A stretch of DNA of 64,000 nucleotides from NCBI GenBank assembly GCA_907165065.1, contig OU015530.1, positions 44,890,965 to 44,954,964 of the forward strand. Direction: 5' to 3'. The notes under the pieces were generated by a model. The model was not told the origin of the DNA and did not search any database. It was given only the letters and a program-made list of their open reading frames with translations. Positions 26,940 through 40,640 of the stretch are shown piece after piece; positions within the stretch are counted from its first letter, which is position 1; each line of letters starts with the position of its first letter. This stretch comes from Caprimulgus europaeus (lineage: Eukaryota; Chordata; Aves; Caprimulgiformes; Caprimulgidae). The position numbers were made by a program, and so were the translations under genes.

Positions 26940-29900
26940 GAGAAAGCAACTGAGCACCATCACTTTGGTTTTCTGACACTCCTTTCCATAAGCAAACTTT
27001 AGCTCTACTTGGGGCTATTTATGTGCTGGTCCCACTCCACGCTTATTCCTAAAACTCAAGGCTGAGTAAAGGCACTTCCTTGAGTATCTAAATGCCTACA
27101 GTTGGGGTGCAGCAGGTGAAGCTACTCATAACTTGGAGAAGAAACTTTAGCCCTGGTGTGATTCAGTGCAGAGCTGAAGCACCAGGTGCTCAAGAGGACA
27201 AGTGTTTTTAAGAACTCAACGCAGTGTCTTGCGTTGCTCTTCTGAGCAAGAATACAGTGAGTCCCCTGGCACAATGTACCTCAATGTAACATGGGCTCAA
27301 TGCTTCCCAAAAAAAGTTCCTAGGACCATGGTACATGCCCAGGCCAAAAGGATACATGTGGTTTGTACAAGGAGGAGGTTGCCACCCCTCAGCTGACTGC
27401 ACAGAAGTAGAAAACCACAGCGAACGGTGAGTGAAGAAATGCAAAGCATGCTCATCTTTCAAAAGCACAGAACAGCTTGGATCAGTCACCAAGCCCACCA
27501 AAACAAAGCAAAAATAACTTTTGAGGCCTGTGAACAAAAGCAATAAACAGTTCAATATAGACTGCTTTAAATATTGCATTGGAAGTACGTTGGAATCTAA
27601 TTTACACTTTGCTGATCCTTATAAATTCCACTTAAAAACAAAGTACTTCTCCATTCACCTTCCAGCAAACTTTTCCAAGGAGAAAGCCCTGAATTTGAGC
27701 TGCTTTCATGTTCAAACACAATTCCAATGCTATTTTAGAACACTTTCTAAATTCTGTGAAATAAAACTGTATTGAGAGAGACAAAATAAAGATATTTAGC
27801 AGCATACTTGTCTTTTCACTGTGTTCACTTTGATCCTAGAAATCCACTAACATGGAAGAATCCAAAAAAACACTCAAAAAAGTGCCTATGGAACTATTAG
27901 AATCCATTTAAAAATTAATTTAACCACACTTTCCCAGACTGCTGAATTTTTGAATAAAATGTTGAAATAAATATAGTAGAAGTAGAACACTTCAGTATAA
28001 GATTTTCATATATTTTATAATTCAAAAAGCTGAGATTAAAAAAAAATCACACAACTAGGCACTCAAGTTATAATTAATTCTCATCTGAAACACATTCAAC
28101 CCATTTTTTTTTCACTTTATAACATCAAACTAAGACAGGTTTTTGTTTTTTAAATTTGTTCACAAAACGTCCAGTAAATCTTGCATGCAAGTATGTCAGG
28201 TAGAAACATCTCAAACTGAGCTGATAAGAGACCACAGTTTTCTAAACTCCTGTTGCAAGGTTTACCTGCTGAGCACCGTCAGGCAAGGAAACAGCTACAG
28301 ATTTCAGTGCTGGCAAAAGGCACTTGATGGTGGAATCTGAAGGGATGCTTCTGCTTCCTCCTTCTTCTAATCCCTAAATGACTGACTTTGGAAAGCTTGG
28401 ATCATCTCTCATTTTCTGCCCTCTTTGGTAATAAAATAATTTAAGACAAATTATCAAATTTGAGATGAAAGAATTCAGATCAATGTATCATCCGTCTGCT
28501 CTGCTCCCCAAACCATGGGAACTGGTTGGTTAAAAATCCAGAACTGCTACTCTCTCCACCATCAGCACTGAAGTTCAGCATGGGGAACTCTCCTGGAAAA
28601 GGACCACGCAATATGGAGACAATGAGCAGCACAGAGCCTACCAGGTAACTCTTTGGTATGAGAGAGTACGCACACTAGTCGGCCACAGCTGCTGGCTTGG
28701 GCTTCTTAGCCAGACAGGAGCCTCCTGACTGCCCAGGAGAAGAGCAGGAGACTCACACATTTCCACTGTGCAGCGATTTATTTGCCAATTCCAGCTCATT
28801 TCACTACCAAAGGAGATGGCAAACAGCCGCACAAGCAGGGGCACTGCAGGAAGAGAGAAGGACTATCTGTAGGATATATGACCAAAGGCTACTGCTAGCA
28901 AATGGACACCCTTTGTAAGCTCCTGCTCATACTTCTTTGTCAAGGTCAGATTCATCAAATCAGAAAATTGAAACTATGCACAAAATTTTGCTTTCTGTTA
29001 TGTAATTTATGTGCAATAGGCACTAACTGGTGGTTACAAACTAAAAGGTCTCATATGCCTTAAAGATGCTAGTTATGATTATATTCAGCCTATACTGCTT
29101 CAGAGACACATCAATCACTTCTGCCAGAACCCAGTTATCAATGCCAGCTAAACCTCAAGTAGTAGCATTTCACATATATTCTGTAAAATGTCTTCCTGAT
29201 ACCCCAAAGTCTGGGATTTTGCAAGACTGCTAGCAGAACAGCTAGCCAGCAAGGAGCACCAAGTACTAAGTTGCTTGGCACCTATTCAGCAGCCAAACAT
29301 ACTTCCTACAACAGTCTTCTACACACTCAGCTCATTCTGTTTAGATCCTGTCATGCAACAGATTTAACTTGACCTAAAGATTAAACCATAAAAAAAAAAA
29401 AAGACTGAACTTCATCTTTCAGTAAGATATATTTCTGGAGAAATGTTGCTTACTTTCAGACCCTTGCTTTGAGAAGTCAGTCTCTGCATACTGACAGGGA
29501 ATTCAGTGTGCCTGACACTGAATGGCTTTCTGAGGTGTAGCTGTCTTCCACTAGCTGTTTACACTCGAGGATACCAGCTTAACTTTAGCACAAATCAGAT
29601 ACCTAAAATTAGGCAACATAAACACCCATCTGTATTACTCAACTGCAGAGGTATTCGAGAAAAGGAGAGGAGCAGATTAAAAAACCAGAACACTTCAAAA
29701 TTCCAATAAAGAGCTGTACTTACAATTATTAAACTATCAGATGTTAAAAAACATGAGAACTGCCATCAAATGTCATTTACAATGTATAAGGAAGATTACA
29801 TCTACAGAACATATGTTCAAAGAGTAACAACCATAGTAACATTACATGCTGTGCATCATCTTAGCCACATGGCCTAAATCAAGGAACAATTTCCTAAAAG

Positions 29901-31040
29901 ACTACAAAAAAGTAATTTATGAGACCAACGTGGCCGTTAATACAGTGCCCACCCGTTTCTTTCCAGACCAATGCTACTGTTTTAACCTGAAAGCAAGAAA
30001 CACAAGGTTAAGAAGTGCTCCATGCATTCTACAATCCAGTTTTTAAGTACTCATTCAAACTGCACCAAAATGATGTGACAGGTCATTTTCACATCTTTTG
30101 ACTCAGCAATCTAACGAGAGTTGACTGTGCTCAAGCAAAAAATGAATAGGCTACAGACAAAAATTTGGATGGTCAGACATCTTTCCTCTTGTATACATTA
30201 AAAGATCTCAGATTATCTTGACAAGTGTCCAGATGCATTAGTCACACAGGTAATCAGTCCAGTGTTTATTTGTGTCACACAGAAGACTATGTAGAAAGCT
30301 ACAGCATCTTTTTAATTAAAACACTGAAAGCAAGTTAGGAAAAATGCCTGTTAAATGTACTAATAATCCCCAAAACCACATACCTGACATATGTAACCGT
30401 AATCACTGTCTGCCTGCAGGTCCTAGTGTGACCCACAGAGGTACTAACCCTTAGGAATGACACACAGTCTAGACAAAAGATGAAAATAATAAGGGGCTGC
30501 CTACCCCAGTTTCCCTGAAATTATCCCCAAGCAGAAAATAAACTGATGATTTGATTTTTAGCCACTGAGGCCCCCTGCTACTCTTGGCTAAAACTGCCCC
30601 TCCCAGGCATTTACAGGGAACACAGCATGACATGCAGGTCATTTTAGACACAACCTAGTAATGCAGCCAAGTATAACTCTGCCTTCCTCAGTGAATAACC
30701 CCACTCAGTATTCCCATTAAACTCTGACAATCAAATGGGAAAGAATTTAATATCTTAACTAGGGCAGAGCTGCCACCATGGGCCTTTGGGAGACATAAGG
30801 GACTGCAAAAGCAGGTGGCTGTTCAGATTTAGGTTTCCACATCTGTCTATCCATTATTAATGATCCATCTCCTTTGTTTTTAGGAAATGTGAATCTTTTC
30901 AAGCACTTTGAAATCCCATGCACAGGCTATTTTCCAGTAAAGACTTACAGTCAAAAGTATTAGACTAATTAGGTGACTGCAGTGGAGAATGGATTCAGGC
31001 AGCTAATACTGACAAGAAGCAAAGCTTTCTTTAGAATATT

Positions 31041-31307
31041 TAGAATCATAGAATGGTTTGGGTTGGAAGGGACCTTAAAGATCATCTAGTTCCAACCCCC
31101 CTGCCATGAGCAGGGACACCTTCCACTAAACCAGGTTACTTAAAGTCTCATTTAACATGGCCTTGAACACTTCCAGGGAGCAGGCATCCACAACTTCCTT
31201 GGGCAACCTGTTCCAGTGTCTCACCACCCTCACAGTTAAGACTTTCTTCCTAATATCTAATCTGAATCTACCCTCTCACAGTTCACAGCCATTACCCCTT
31301 GTTCTAT
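31041..31307 (-). mobile_element. CR1 LINE 3'-end fragment, well preserved
   Basis: Antisense CR1 3' end with little divergence: tagaatcatagaatggtttg, then 'ggttggaagggaccttaaagatcatctag', 'ccaacccccctgccatgagcagggacacc', 'caacttccttgggcaacctgttccagtg', and on to 'ccattaccccttgttctat', where similarity stops abruptly. That gives a 5'-truncated copy of about 267 bp in the same direction as PARD3. Confidence 0.95.
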
Positions 31308-34300
31308 ATGTGTAGCAATTCCTTTTCCCATGCCATTGCCACCAGTCAAGAAATCAGGAACATTTTCTGGCATTCTGCAACTGGACATCAAGAAAACAAA
31401 AGAAAATTTAGAGTAAACAAACATAGATTGCATTCCCCACATGCCACAACCCAGCGAGCACTGAGAAGGACATGCCTGCCTTACTGCTACAGTGCTGTGC
31501 CCATGATGGAGATGTAGGCACATCCCTCGAAACGTAACTGCGTGAGTCTCTGCACGCCTCCACACATATGCCATATACTCCTGGAGTCTCAGGATGAATT
31601 ATTCCTCATGCCCAAGTCAGGCTCTTCAGAGCTTGCAGCACACTAAACAGGCTTATGATGCCTACACAGTTACCACTTGTTACATGCCGTGTTGGGCTTG
31701 TATCAGCCAGTTTTTCTACACCAGATGTCCCAGAAAGTGTATTTCCCTGTTAAAGGCTATGACTCATTGCAGACTGCATGAGAGTTTAAATCTCCTATAA
31801 CATGGATGGGGAAAGGTTCAAACCTCTCAAAGTACAGGAAACAGGGAAGCATCTCAAGTGATGGCATCTCCAGAACAAGTGGAAGACTGCATTCACAAAA
31901 AGACATGTTTGTGTTTGTTTTGGCTTATTTTATATAATCCCTGAGGAATTATCAGTGCCCATCTAACCAACAACTTGCAATGCACCACTGCAAATAAATA
32001 TATTGCTTTACCTTCCCCAAAATCAACTTAACTACCTCTCATTCTTTTAATATCATTTTAGACAGCTATGTATTCTCTTCCCACTGGATAGAGAACAAAC
32101 ACATTATCTGTCCATCTTACAGGACTCCTGACAGCCAAAAGAAACATGGTTATTATTGTCAAAACTCAAATGAAATATTCTGATTGTAGCAAGAAGTTAT
32201 TACCCTGATATTCAGAAAATGAGCTAGAAATGGAAAAGGGACGGAAAAATACATCCCCTGCTTTTCCAGGCTTTTGTGGGAAAATTAGGTTATCCTCTTT
32301 TGCTCGTTAAATTAGGTTTGGGTTGGTTCTGTTTGGTTTTTTTTGTTTTGAAATATCTTAAATATTCCATTAAGGAGATGTAGGATATGATTTTTTAATC
32401 AAAATACTGATAAATGAGTAAGCAATTATTTTTTTCCTTAGGAAAAAAATTATTAAAATTACCTTAAAAAATTTTATCTTCAATTATACATACTAAATTA
32501 ACCAGGTAATGTCATTTCAGTACACAGCAAATTCAGAGTAAGTAAGATTTGTGACATGACAGATAAACCCTGAAGCACTGAACAAAAATAGTCACCTTTC
32601 AAATCTCTTTCCTGCTGCTGCAGTTAAAAAAAGAGCCAACAACAACAGAAAAACACTATGGCTGATGATCATATACAAAGATTGCCTACTTTAACTAGGT
32701 CCACCTGTAATTAGACAGCACAGTCTACTCCACATTATAATTGGAAAATATAGAACCATAGTGCAACAGCGAAGAAAAGGAAGGGGAAATATTTTTCCTT
32801 AACACTTAAGTAGTGGTAAAGGTGGAAACTTAAGATCAGTGACATCTCTTTCCCAGAACACTAGTGGGAGAATTGCACTGAAAACTGTACTTCTTACAAC
32901 TTCAGAGGTGGAGAGCATCCAGTGTGGTATGAGGCCAATCTCGCCATAACCAGCTCCCAGGGACAAACCAGGCAGCCACTATCACTCGTGTTGCAGTCAG
33001 CACTGCCAAAATTACAGTTGTCTCAAAAGGGTTTCTCTGAGCATCCTTGCTTCCTAAAGTCATCCAGAGGGACCAATACTGCTTGATGATGAAATCACAT
33101 CCCTAGATAGCATGCACATAAAAATGGCATTAAAACAAATTAACCATGTAACAGTATTCAGCAGCAGGCCATTGTGACATTCGAGCAGATTTAAGTCCAC
33201 TGATACCTTCCATGTACATTAAAGACACAATTAGGTCTGTGTGGAAAACTAATTCTCAAATGTTGCTAGAAAACTAAGCATTTACTGAAGAATCTTTTTT
33301 TTACAAAAATAACCACAAACAAAACAAAAACGCCACCCCCTGCAGAAAACAGATACCCACCAAAACACACAGCTGAGCTGGATCCATCCATCCCAGTATT
33401 CTGCCTCTAACAACCTTCAACAGCAGATGTCAAAAGAACAGGAAGAAAATAAATACTTCCTATCTCAATTCTCTGGTGATTTGCAGCTCAGGGACATCAT
33501 AAACCACACACTATTTTTGTGTTTAGACTCTTTAAACCAAAATTAAATATACATTTATAATACAAATATTTTATGCAAATATTTTGAAAATTATCTAAAT
33601 CCAGACTCTTGGATTTAGTGCTATTTGTCACTTGATCAGACCTGATCAGATCTGTTCTTTTCAAGAAGTGCATTTCAAAGCAAAACTTCGAAATTACAAA
33701 CCTTAGAAGTTTTTCCTCTATTTTTCCTACAACAATTTGTATCAAGCTGATCCAAAAACCTCAAAATATGTTGCAAATGAGCCTGGACATCCAGCATGTG
33801 TCATAATCTCAGGAATAACCTTAGCAGCTCTATTTAGTTGTAAATACTTTACTGGATTTATTTTTAAATTTAAAGATTATTTGTTTATATCAATAAAGCA
33901 ATTTTAAAAATGGCATTGCTGCCTTTTCTGGGATACAGAAACTCTGAAAGAATCCTGGATAACAGCTTCTAACAGTGTGAGAACTGGTATCACCAGCCAG
34001 GTGCAGCAGTCATTTGAAGGACCTTGTCACAAGTTCACAATATTCATATTTTAATGCAGTCAGTTCTGGTTCTGTAACAATGCAAGAGAATGCACATCCA
34101 ACCGCATTTGCTCATAATGCAAACGAATTACACAGGTTTCCTCCAGAGGTCTGGTTACCTCCAGAATGCAGGCCGCTTGCAATGCATTCACTTCACTCCT
34201 TCTGCAAGAAGAGTCTCTCGGCCTTTCTGAAAAGTCTCAGTGCACAATGGAAACACCGACAAAAACAATAAAGAGCTGCTCTGAACTTTGATGGGTGTCT

Positions 34301-34894
34301 CTGCACTTGAAAGCATGACTGGAGGAAGGGAGGCACCTCCTCTTGTGAGAGTCTAAGTTTTGCAGTCACACAGCGGTAGGATCAAGTATTTTTTCCTGTT
34401 TTGCAAAGTGATAAATAGTTTTTTCGGCCCTTAACTGTTTAGAGTGAAAATAAAACAGCAGGAGCATAACACTTATGTTCTGGTTTCTAAGTTATTCTGG
34501 TTTTCATTATGTTAAATCATATTATGTTTTATTTATACTCCTTTCTGGGGAAAAAAAACAACAACAACAACAACAAACTAAGCAAGATTTTAAAACTTTT
34601 TAAATATATCAAAGTACTCTGCCAACAAGGTTTACTTATTCACATTCTATGACATGATTAGGAGTCTCTCTATAAAACCCAGAAGTTTTGGTATGGTAAT
34701 TGCATCATGTCTTTCAAACCAGGTACTTAATCATATATATTACAATTGCTATTTTTATAGGTCTTCATTGCCATAAAAAGGAGGAAGGAAGGATAGGAAC
34801 TGAGTAAGAATCCCAAGCCCCAAATTTATGGCTTCATGGCGATTTTAAGTGAAAAAGGAACAATAAATGTGCTCTAAAAGTAACCAAAGGCATT
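31308..34894. other. PARD3 intron 2 sequence, nothing gene-like
   Basis: No exon or dispersed repeat seen. A short CAA microsatellite lies at 34558-34576 after an eight-A run. Confidence 0.6.
34558..34576. repeat. Short (CAA)n microsatellite
   Basis: About six copies of ACA/CAA directly follow a short A run. Simple repeat. Confidence 0.9.
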
Positions 34895-34917
34895 GGGGGG
34901 GGGGGGGGGGGGGGGGG
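34895..34917 (+). repeat. Homopolymer G23
   Basis: Twenty-three consecutive G between ggcatt and aaataaattg. Such a run can form a quadruplex and is prone to length error in sequencing, so the exact count may not be real. Confidence 0.95.
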
Positions 34918-37900
34918 AAATAAATTGTTTATTTTCCCACCACAACAGCACAGTCTTGGAAAACGGAAAATCTCACTCAAGATCAAAGTAAAAATTGCTC
35001 ATGTACAGATACAGCAAAAGCCTTAAAATCTGACAACTGTATTAGTTCTGATCCATACACATTTTTAAGTCAATTGGAAAAGTAGAAGTTGAATTAGCTT
35101 TTATGAACAGTTCTTTCATAGTGAGGTGAAACACATAATATGTTCTATTAAGTTTTGATTTCTTTCTTTTCATAAAAATTAACCCTTTCCACAGAACCTT
35201 ATTTGTGACTATTAAGTTTTTATTACAGTATACTTTTTTTTAAACAATTTTCAATACTGAATAATTAAATTTACAAAAAGACAATTCTAAAATATCTGTA
35301 CAACAGTAATTTCCATGGTCCTTGTCAGAGGCCATTACTTCTGTGAAAGTCATCTTGGATGAGAATCTATAGGGTTTATAACAACTCATTTTATGAAACA
35401 TAGGTATACTATCTAAACAGCATCTTACAACCTATTCAAAACCGAGTTCTCCAAGTTACTTAAGCAATTCAAACACTGATATAATTAATTTTGATGTAAA
35501 TCTCTCTCAGGGACTTTAATAAGCCAAGTCAGGAAAATCCAAATTAAATCAAAGAAATGTAAACTGGATCTCAGAAGCTCATAAGTAATGATGTTAACAA
35601 TATTTCCCCAATACTACCTAGAAATTACACATTTATAATAATTTTTAAATGCAGTTAGTTCTTTAAGAAACAGAGATGTTACTGAAGGATTCCTAGGAAC
35701 ATTTTTGAAAGATTCAGGTAAGGGGATTCGACAGTAGGACACAATGGTTTTGCTGCTACGTCATGCACCTACCTCTCCCACTGTTCAGAAACCAGCACAC
35801 CACACCATGTTGGGTTCTAAAGTTCTAGTGGGGGGGAAAGGAGGACATTTATTTCCAGACCTTGCCATATCCCCAGGTGAAGTCATATGCTTCTCACATG
35901 GGACTGGCACACTCATGGCTACGCCAGCCTCTTCCACGGTAGGCTTCTTGGAAAAAGAGAGAGGGATAGCTTAAGAACCTGGAGAAGCAAGATCCAGCCA
36001 AAAAAAGTGGCAATTACAAACAGTGCCACTGCATGAAAGCATAAACTGAAGGAAAACAGATTCAAAGGTAGCATTGTGTGCAAAGACAGCAAAATCTATT
36101 TTCATTACCAGCTACAATTCATGAGTTTTCCCAAAACCTTACACATGAAACCAGGGTGACCTCAACATGTACGAATAATAAAATTACTTGTTTCAAACTC
36201 TTATATTCAGAAAGAATGCTCATTTCACCCAGACAGAGTCTCCACATGACCAAGAACAGGGTCTATAAAACTATACTGTGCTTCAGCAGACACTGCAGAC
36301 ACAGGAACATTAAAATTTGATAATTCTGTCTTAGCAGAGTAGCATGATAGATGGCACTTTTATGTCGTAACCAAATAAAATACCTTCTTTTGTCCCTCCC
36401 ACCAGAAGAATATCATACTTAAAAGTAGATCTAATTAAAATATCAGAGGATGAGAGCAGTCATTGGTTTGCACCAAAGAGAAGCCTTTGTGCAGACAGTG
36501 AGGTCACATAACACGAAGCTGCTCCCCAGCTTCCCACTCGTGCCTTCAGGACAGGGAGGTGATTAATGTGCTCAGTCTAACAGTAAAGTAAATTAATCAG
36601 CACCAGTAAGTTCCTCACCTGAAACATGAGTGAGAGTTTGGTTTCAAAAAGGTCTTCAGGCTTCAGGAAACTCTGCAAGGAATGATGCCATTAACATTTC
36701 TCAAAAGCCTTCAGCCCTTTGGCAGACCAGCAGGAAGACCACCCTGCATTTCCTTACAGGCTAGCTCTATTTGTAAGACCAATTTGAAGTTACTAGCTAG
36801 AGGGGGTTCTGAATGTCAACCTGTGTCACTGTGGAGTACACACCCTGCCAGCCTATGCAGCTCCCACAGGCACAGAGGCTGCAGGAGCAGCGAGAGCATG
36901 TGGTCACCCAGCACCACACCCACAAGAATCTTCTAGCTATTTCAGAGCAGGAACAGCAGTGTAAAGACAATGAGAACTACACTTCACAGGGAAGGAAATG
37001 ACGGCATCGCACACTCCTTGCAACAACAACTCCTTTCTGCAGCTCCCAGGATGAGGGGATTCAAAAGGCAGGTGGCAGAGGAGATGCCCTGGCCAGGGAT
37101 CTCCTTCACCAATCCCTTGGAGGACACAAACATATACAAGTCCCCCGTGAAGAAGCAAAGGTTGTCCAAGCTGAAAGTTTGGTTTTCCTGAGTAACATAC
37201 CTGTTACATATTCCTTCCTTTCAGAAATGCTAAGGAAAATTTTCCATAAAAAAATACAGACGATGTCAAGTGTCTCCAGCCAGAGAGCTAAATACAATGT
37301 ACTTATCCTTTCAGGAAATACCTAACTTGTGCAGAGGGTTCAATAGATGAAAAACTAGACTCTGGAAGTCGACATGTTTAAGCAGTTTTGAAAACTTGAC
37401 TGAAAAGGACCCTTGAATTCTTAAAAAAAATGAACGTTCAGTAGTAAAATAATCCTCCTAGCTTGGCGAGAAGTATGGTCTCCATAAAAATAACAGCCCC
37501 ACTGAAAGCCATGCAGCAAATGGAAATCTGTGGGTTTTTAAGGCAAACACCACTACAGGGAGGCCTGAATGATTCACTTACATCTACAGGATGAGATTTT
37601 CAATACAGCTCGAGCAACATGAGGGTGACATCTTAACGATAATCTATTTCTGCCCTGTAATTCCTGCAAATCATTCCCTACACACTAAAGTACCAGCCTG
37701 GAAAAAAAACATTGTATTCTTTTTCTTTCCTCTCCCTCTGTACTGGCACAAGAGATATGGATGTGGCAGGCAGTGAGCTTTACTCTCCTTGTCACTTCTA
37801 ATCTTCCGGGTACTGCAAATGAGCACAGGTCTTCGACTACACCAACTCCCAACACGTCCTGGGCATTTCTGCTCCATGCTGAGATCTGTGCGGTCTCTGC

Positions 37901-40571
37901 AATCTACTTCCTCCCAACCCCACAAGCAACAACGTGTACCCTGCTGCAGATTTTGTCAATGTCAGCAGAAGCCATGACACCATGCAGGAGTAACAACCAA
38001 AGCAAGAACATCCATGCTGATTTTTTTCAGTTTTCTGTGACACTGAAGAAATACTTGTTACATACATCCTTATGCCAAAAGTTAAAGTAGTTTCCATCAC
38101 ACACATAAGCCAGTACATGAGTTTGTTTCTGTCTTACAGGAAACACTTTAAAATGAGAGCGAAAGGGTAAGAGAAGGGTAAAATAAAAAATAGGTAGTTA
38201 TAATGTACAACAAAGGCTGCTCAAGTTGTAGAAAACAATTGTTCAGATAAGCAAAAAAATCCTGAAAACACACACATTGTGTATTACATATCTCAGAATC
38301 TCTCAATTTGGAGCACATAATTTCTGCCTCCCCACACACAAAACAGAACAATTTGATATTTCAATTCTAAAGTAATAAAACATACAAACTACTTCATTTA
38401 CTTGGAGAAAACTGATGAACCTTCATCTGTAGTCAAGCTTTTTATTGCTCAGATTTGACACAGGAGTCCACTTAAAGCTCCACAGGAGTTTCTGAATAGC
38501 TCTTTGTGTGACACACTTGCTCTAGAAAAATCGTTTGCTTTTGTTTTTAATTTACTGTTTCCACTTTACAGATAAATTTAACGAGAATCTAAGCAGCTAT
38601 ATGTGTAGAGAAGTCCCCTACACACATTTTTAAGAGGAAATCTCAAAAGAAATTCAGCTGTTCTAACTTTCTGTATAAATTAACAACTAATCTACTTTGG
38701 CTAAAGAAAATCAACTTTCACAAAAACGTTCAGCTAATAGCAAGGAACACAGGTTTTTCTCCTGTTGTTTCACCATCTTCGACTGAATTGGGATTTTTAA
38801 TTCAGTTTTTTTTTTCTCAGATAAGTTTTTTTTGCCTTTTAAAAGTGTAAGATTACCTAAAAAATAAGAAACTTTCAAATCCTCTAATTTTTCTAGGCAT
38901 ACTATCTTCTAGCTAGTCAAATTGTCTTCTGCAGATCTGCAAGAAAACAAGCAAAACTGTCTTCTCACAGGACAAAACGGCAAGAATAAATAGTCTGAAA
39001 ACAGAAATCTGATGTATTTATTGTGATACACAATAAAATATAGTAATGTTTCTATGAATTACGACTTTTCATAAGTTATTAATACTCCTTTTCCCCTTTT
39101 TTTACTGCTCCCTCTCCCTGGAAATAATATGTTGAGTTATTTTGTTAAAAAGAAAGTGTTTCATTTCATTCTTGTATCTGCTCAAATGTTATTTGCCAAT
39201 TACTAACACCACTACCCATCACTGACCTGGTATTATTAGGTCATTTTTAATATGGTAAAATGCAACTGTTCTTTCATCTTAAAATATGGGCTGCATCAAA
39301 ATACAAGTATCACAGATAGAAATATCTTTCAGTTAAAGAACTGATTTTAATCTCACTGTAGGGATTTAATAATAGAAAATTGGCAAGCAATCCAGAGTGA
39401 AAGCAGCATATTATACAAAATACAAAAGAAAAGTGAACAAATGCAAGATAACCATGAAATGTTTGACAGACCAAAGGAAAAAACTTTTTCTTCAAAGAGT
39501 GTTTCCCTAAATTTAGATGTAATTTGACACATGGAACTCTGTGTGTCTCTAAAAGAACAAAAGAGGAAACTGAATCCCATCCCACTTGATATACTTAAAT
39601 GAGACTTATTAAGTTGAATGATGTTTGCTTCAGGCCATAAACAGCAATACAATATTTATCAAAGATCACCAAATTAAACTTTTTTCTCCACTTGCTTACC
39701 TCTAGCCCAACCGATTTCCCCTAAAGTAAATGGATTTTGCACTGGAAAACTGAGAGTTGATACAAATGCTTCCCAATAAACCAAAGAAAGCAAGAAAAGA
39801 CACTCCACAGTGTGACTGCATTTAATTAATGTGAATTTAAAGAAATAAGGTTTAGAGAGAAAGGTAAAAATACCTGAAAGGCCAGTTCAAACATTACAAG
39901 AAAAGCCAGGCTTCTGGACTCATCATCCCCTTCCTCATCAGTCTTCCACTAACATAAATGTTCATTTTATTTTTAATAAGTTGCATTAACATCAGACCTT
40001 AGGAAGTGATGCATTAGCACAGAGATTATCAATTCTGCTCATCCTCCTCAACAAAACAACTACAATGTCTCTTGCAACTACTAGATTACCCAGTGCTCTC
40101 TCATCTCTGATTCCGATAGCACTGCCATCTGCAGCGGCAAACAGGATGCACATCCATATAACTGTCAAGGCCACAAACAAGTCCCTGTGTGCTGAAGCAT
40201 GACAGTGAGAGACGAGATGGAGAAGCCTAGTTGTCTTCAAATACACCACCTAACAGCAGGGACAGATTGCAAGTGGCTTCAACACACCGTGATCGAGGGG
40301 TTAATGGTCCAGACACCTTCCAGTGTTGGTGCAAATCATGACCTCCAGAAGCTATTTATGTCTGGAGGCCTTACACAAGCAATACCTTCGATCACCCACA
40401 CAAATTGTTTTTTCTCTCAAGTCTGTAACTCTGTTGTCCTACATTTCTGGAAAACATTTAACTATGTCAATTCCAAAGCAAGATTAAAAATGTCCAAATC
40501 CTTGGCAGAAGCCAACAGCCTTGGCATGTACCATTGCCCAGTTAATGCTCAACTGCTTCTAATGCCCAAGA

Positions 40572-40574
<3 letters not shown>
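34918..40574. other. PARD3 intron 2 sequence, nothing gene-like
   Basis: AT-rich, without recognisable exons or dispersed repeats. The 125-codon plus-strand frame at 40199-40576 runs into the poly(A) tract that follows; its peptide is not recognised and it has no clear splice context. Confidence 0.55.

Positions 40575-40638
<64 letters not shown>
40575..40638. repeat. Homopolymer A64
   Basis: Sixty-four uninterrupted A follow cccaagatct and precede ccaccaaaacc. No AATAAA signal sits just upstream and I see no flanking direct repeat, so a processed retrocopy is not supported. On the PARD3 sense strand it reads as a T64 tract. Confidence 0.95.

Positions 40639-40640
<2 letters not shown>

Larger units (their letters stand above)
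22211..31040. other. PARD3 intron 2 sequence with simple repeats
   Basis: No exon recognised. It contains a G/T-rich tract at 22830-22886, an A23 run at 23541-23563, a GC-richer patch at about 24130-24500 with a CACGTG E-box at 24411-24416, and a perfect hairpin at 26909-26939. The longest open frame (25260-25736, 158 codons) is basic and low in complexity, without recognisable motifs. Confidence 0.55.

Noticed and set aside
40199-40638. Processed pseudogene ending in the 64-A run
   Set aside because: No poly(A) signal, no target duplication and no recognised parent protein; kept only as a finding about the homopolymer.
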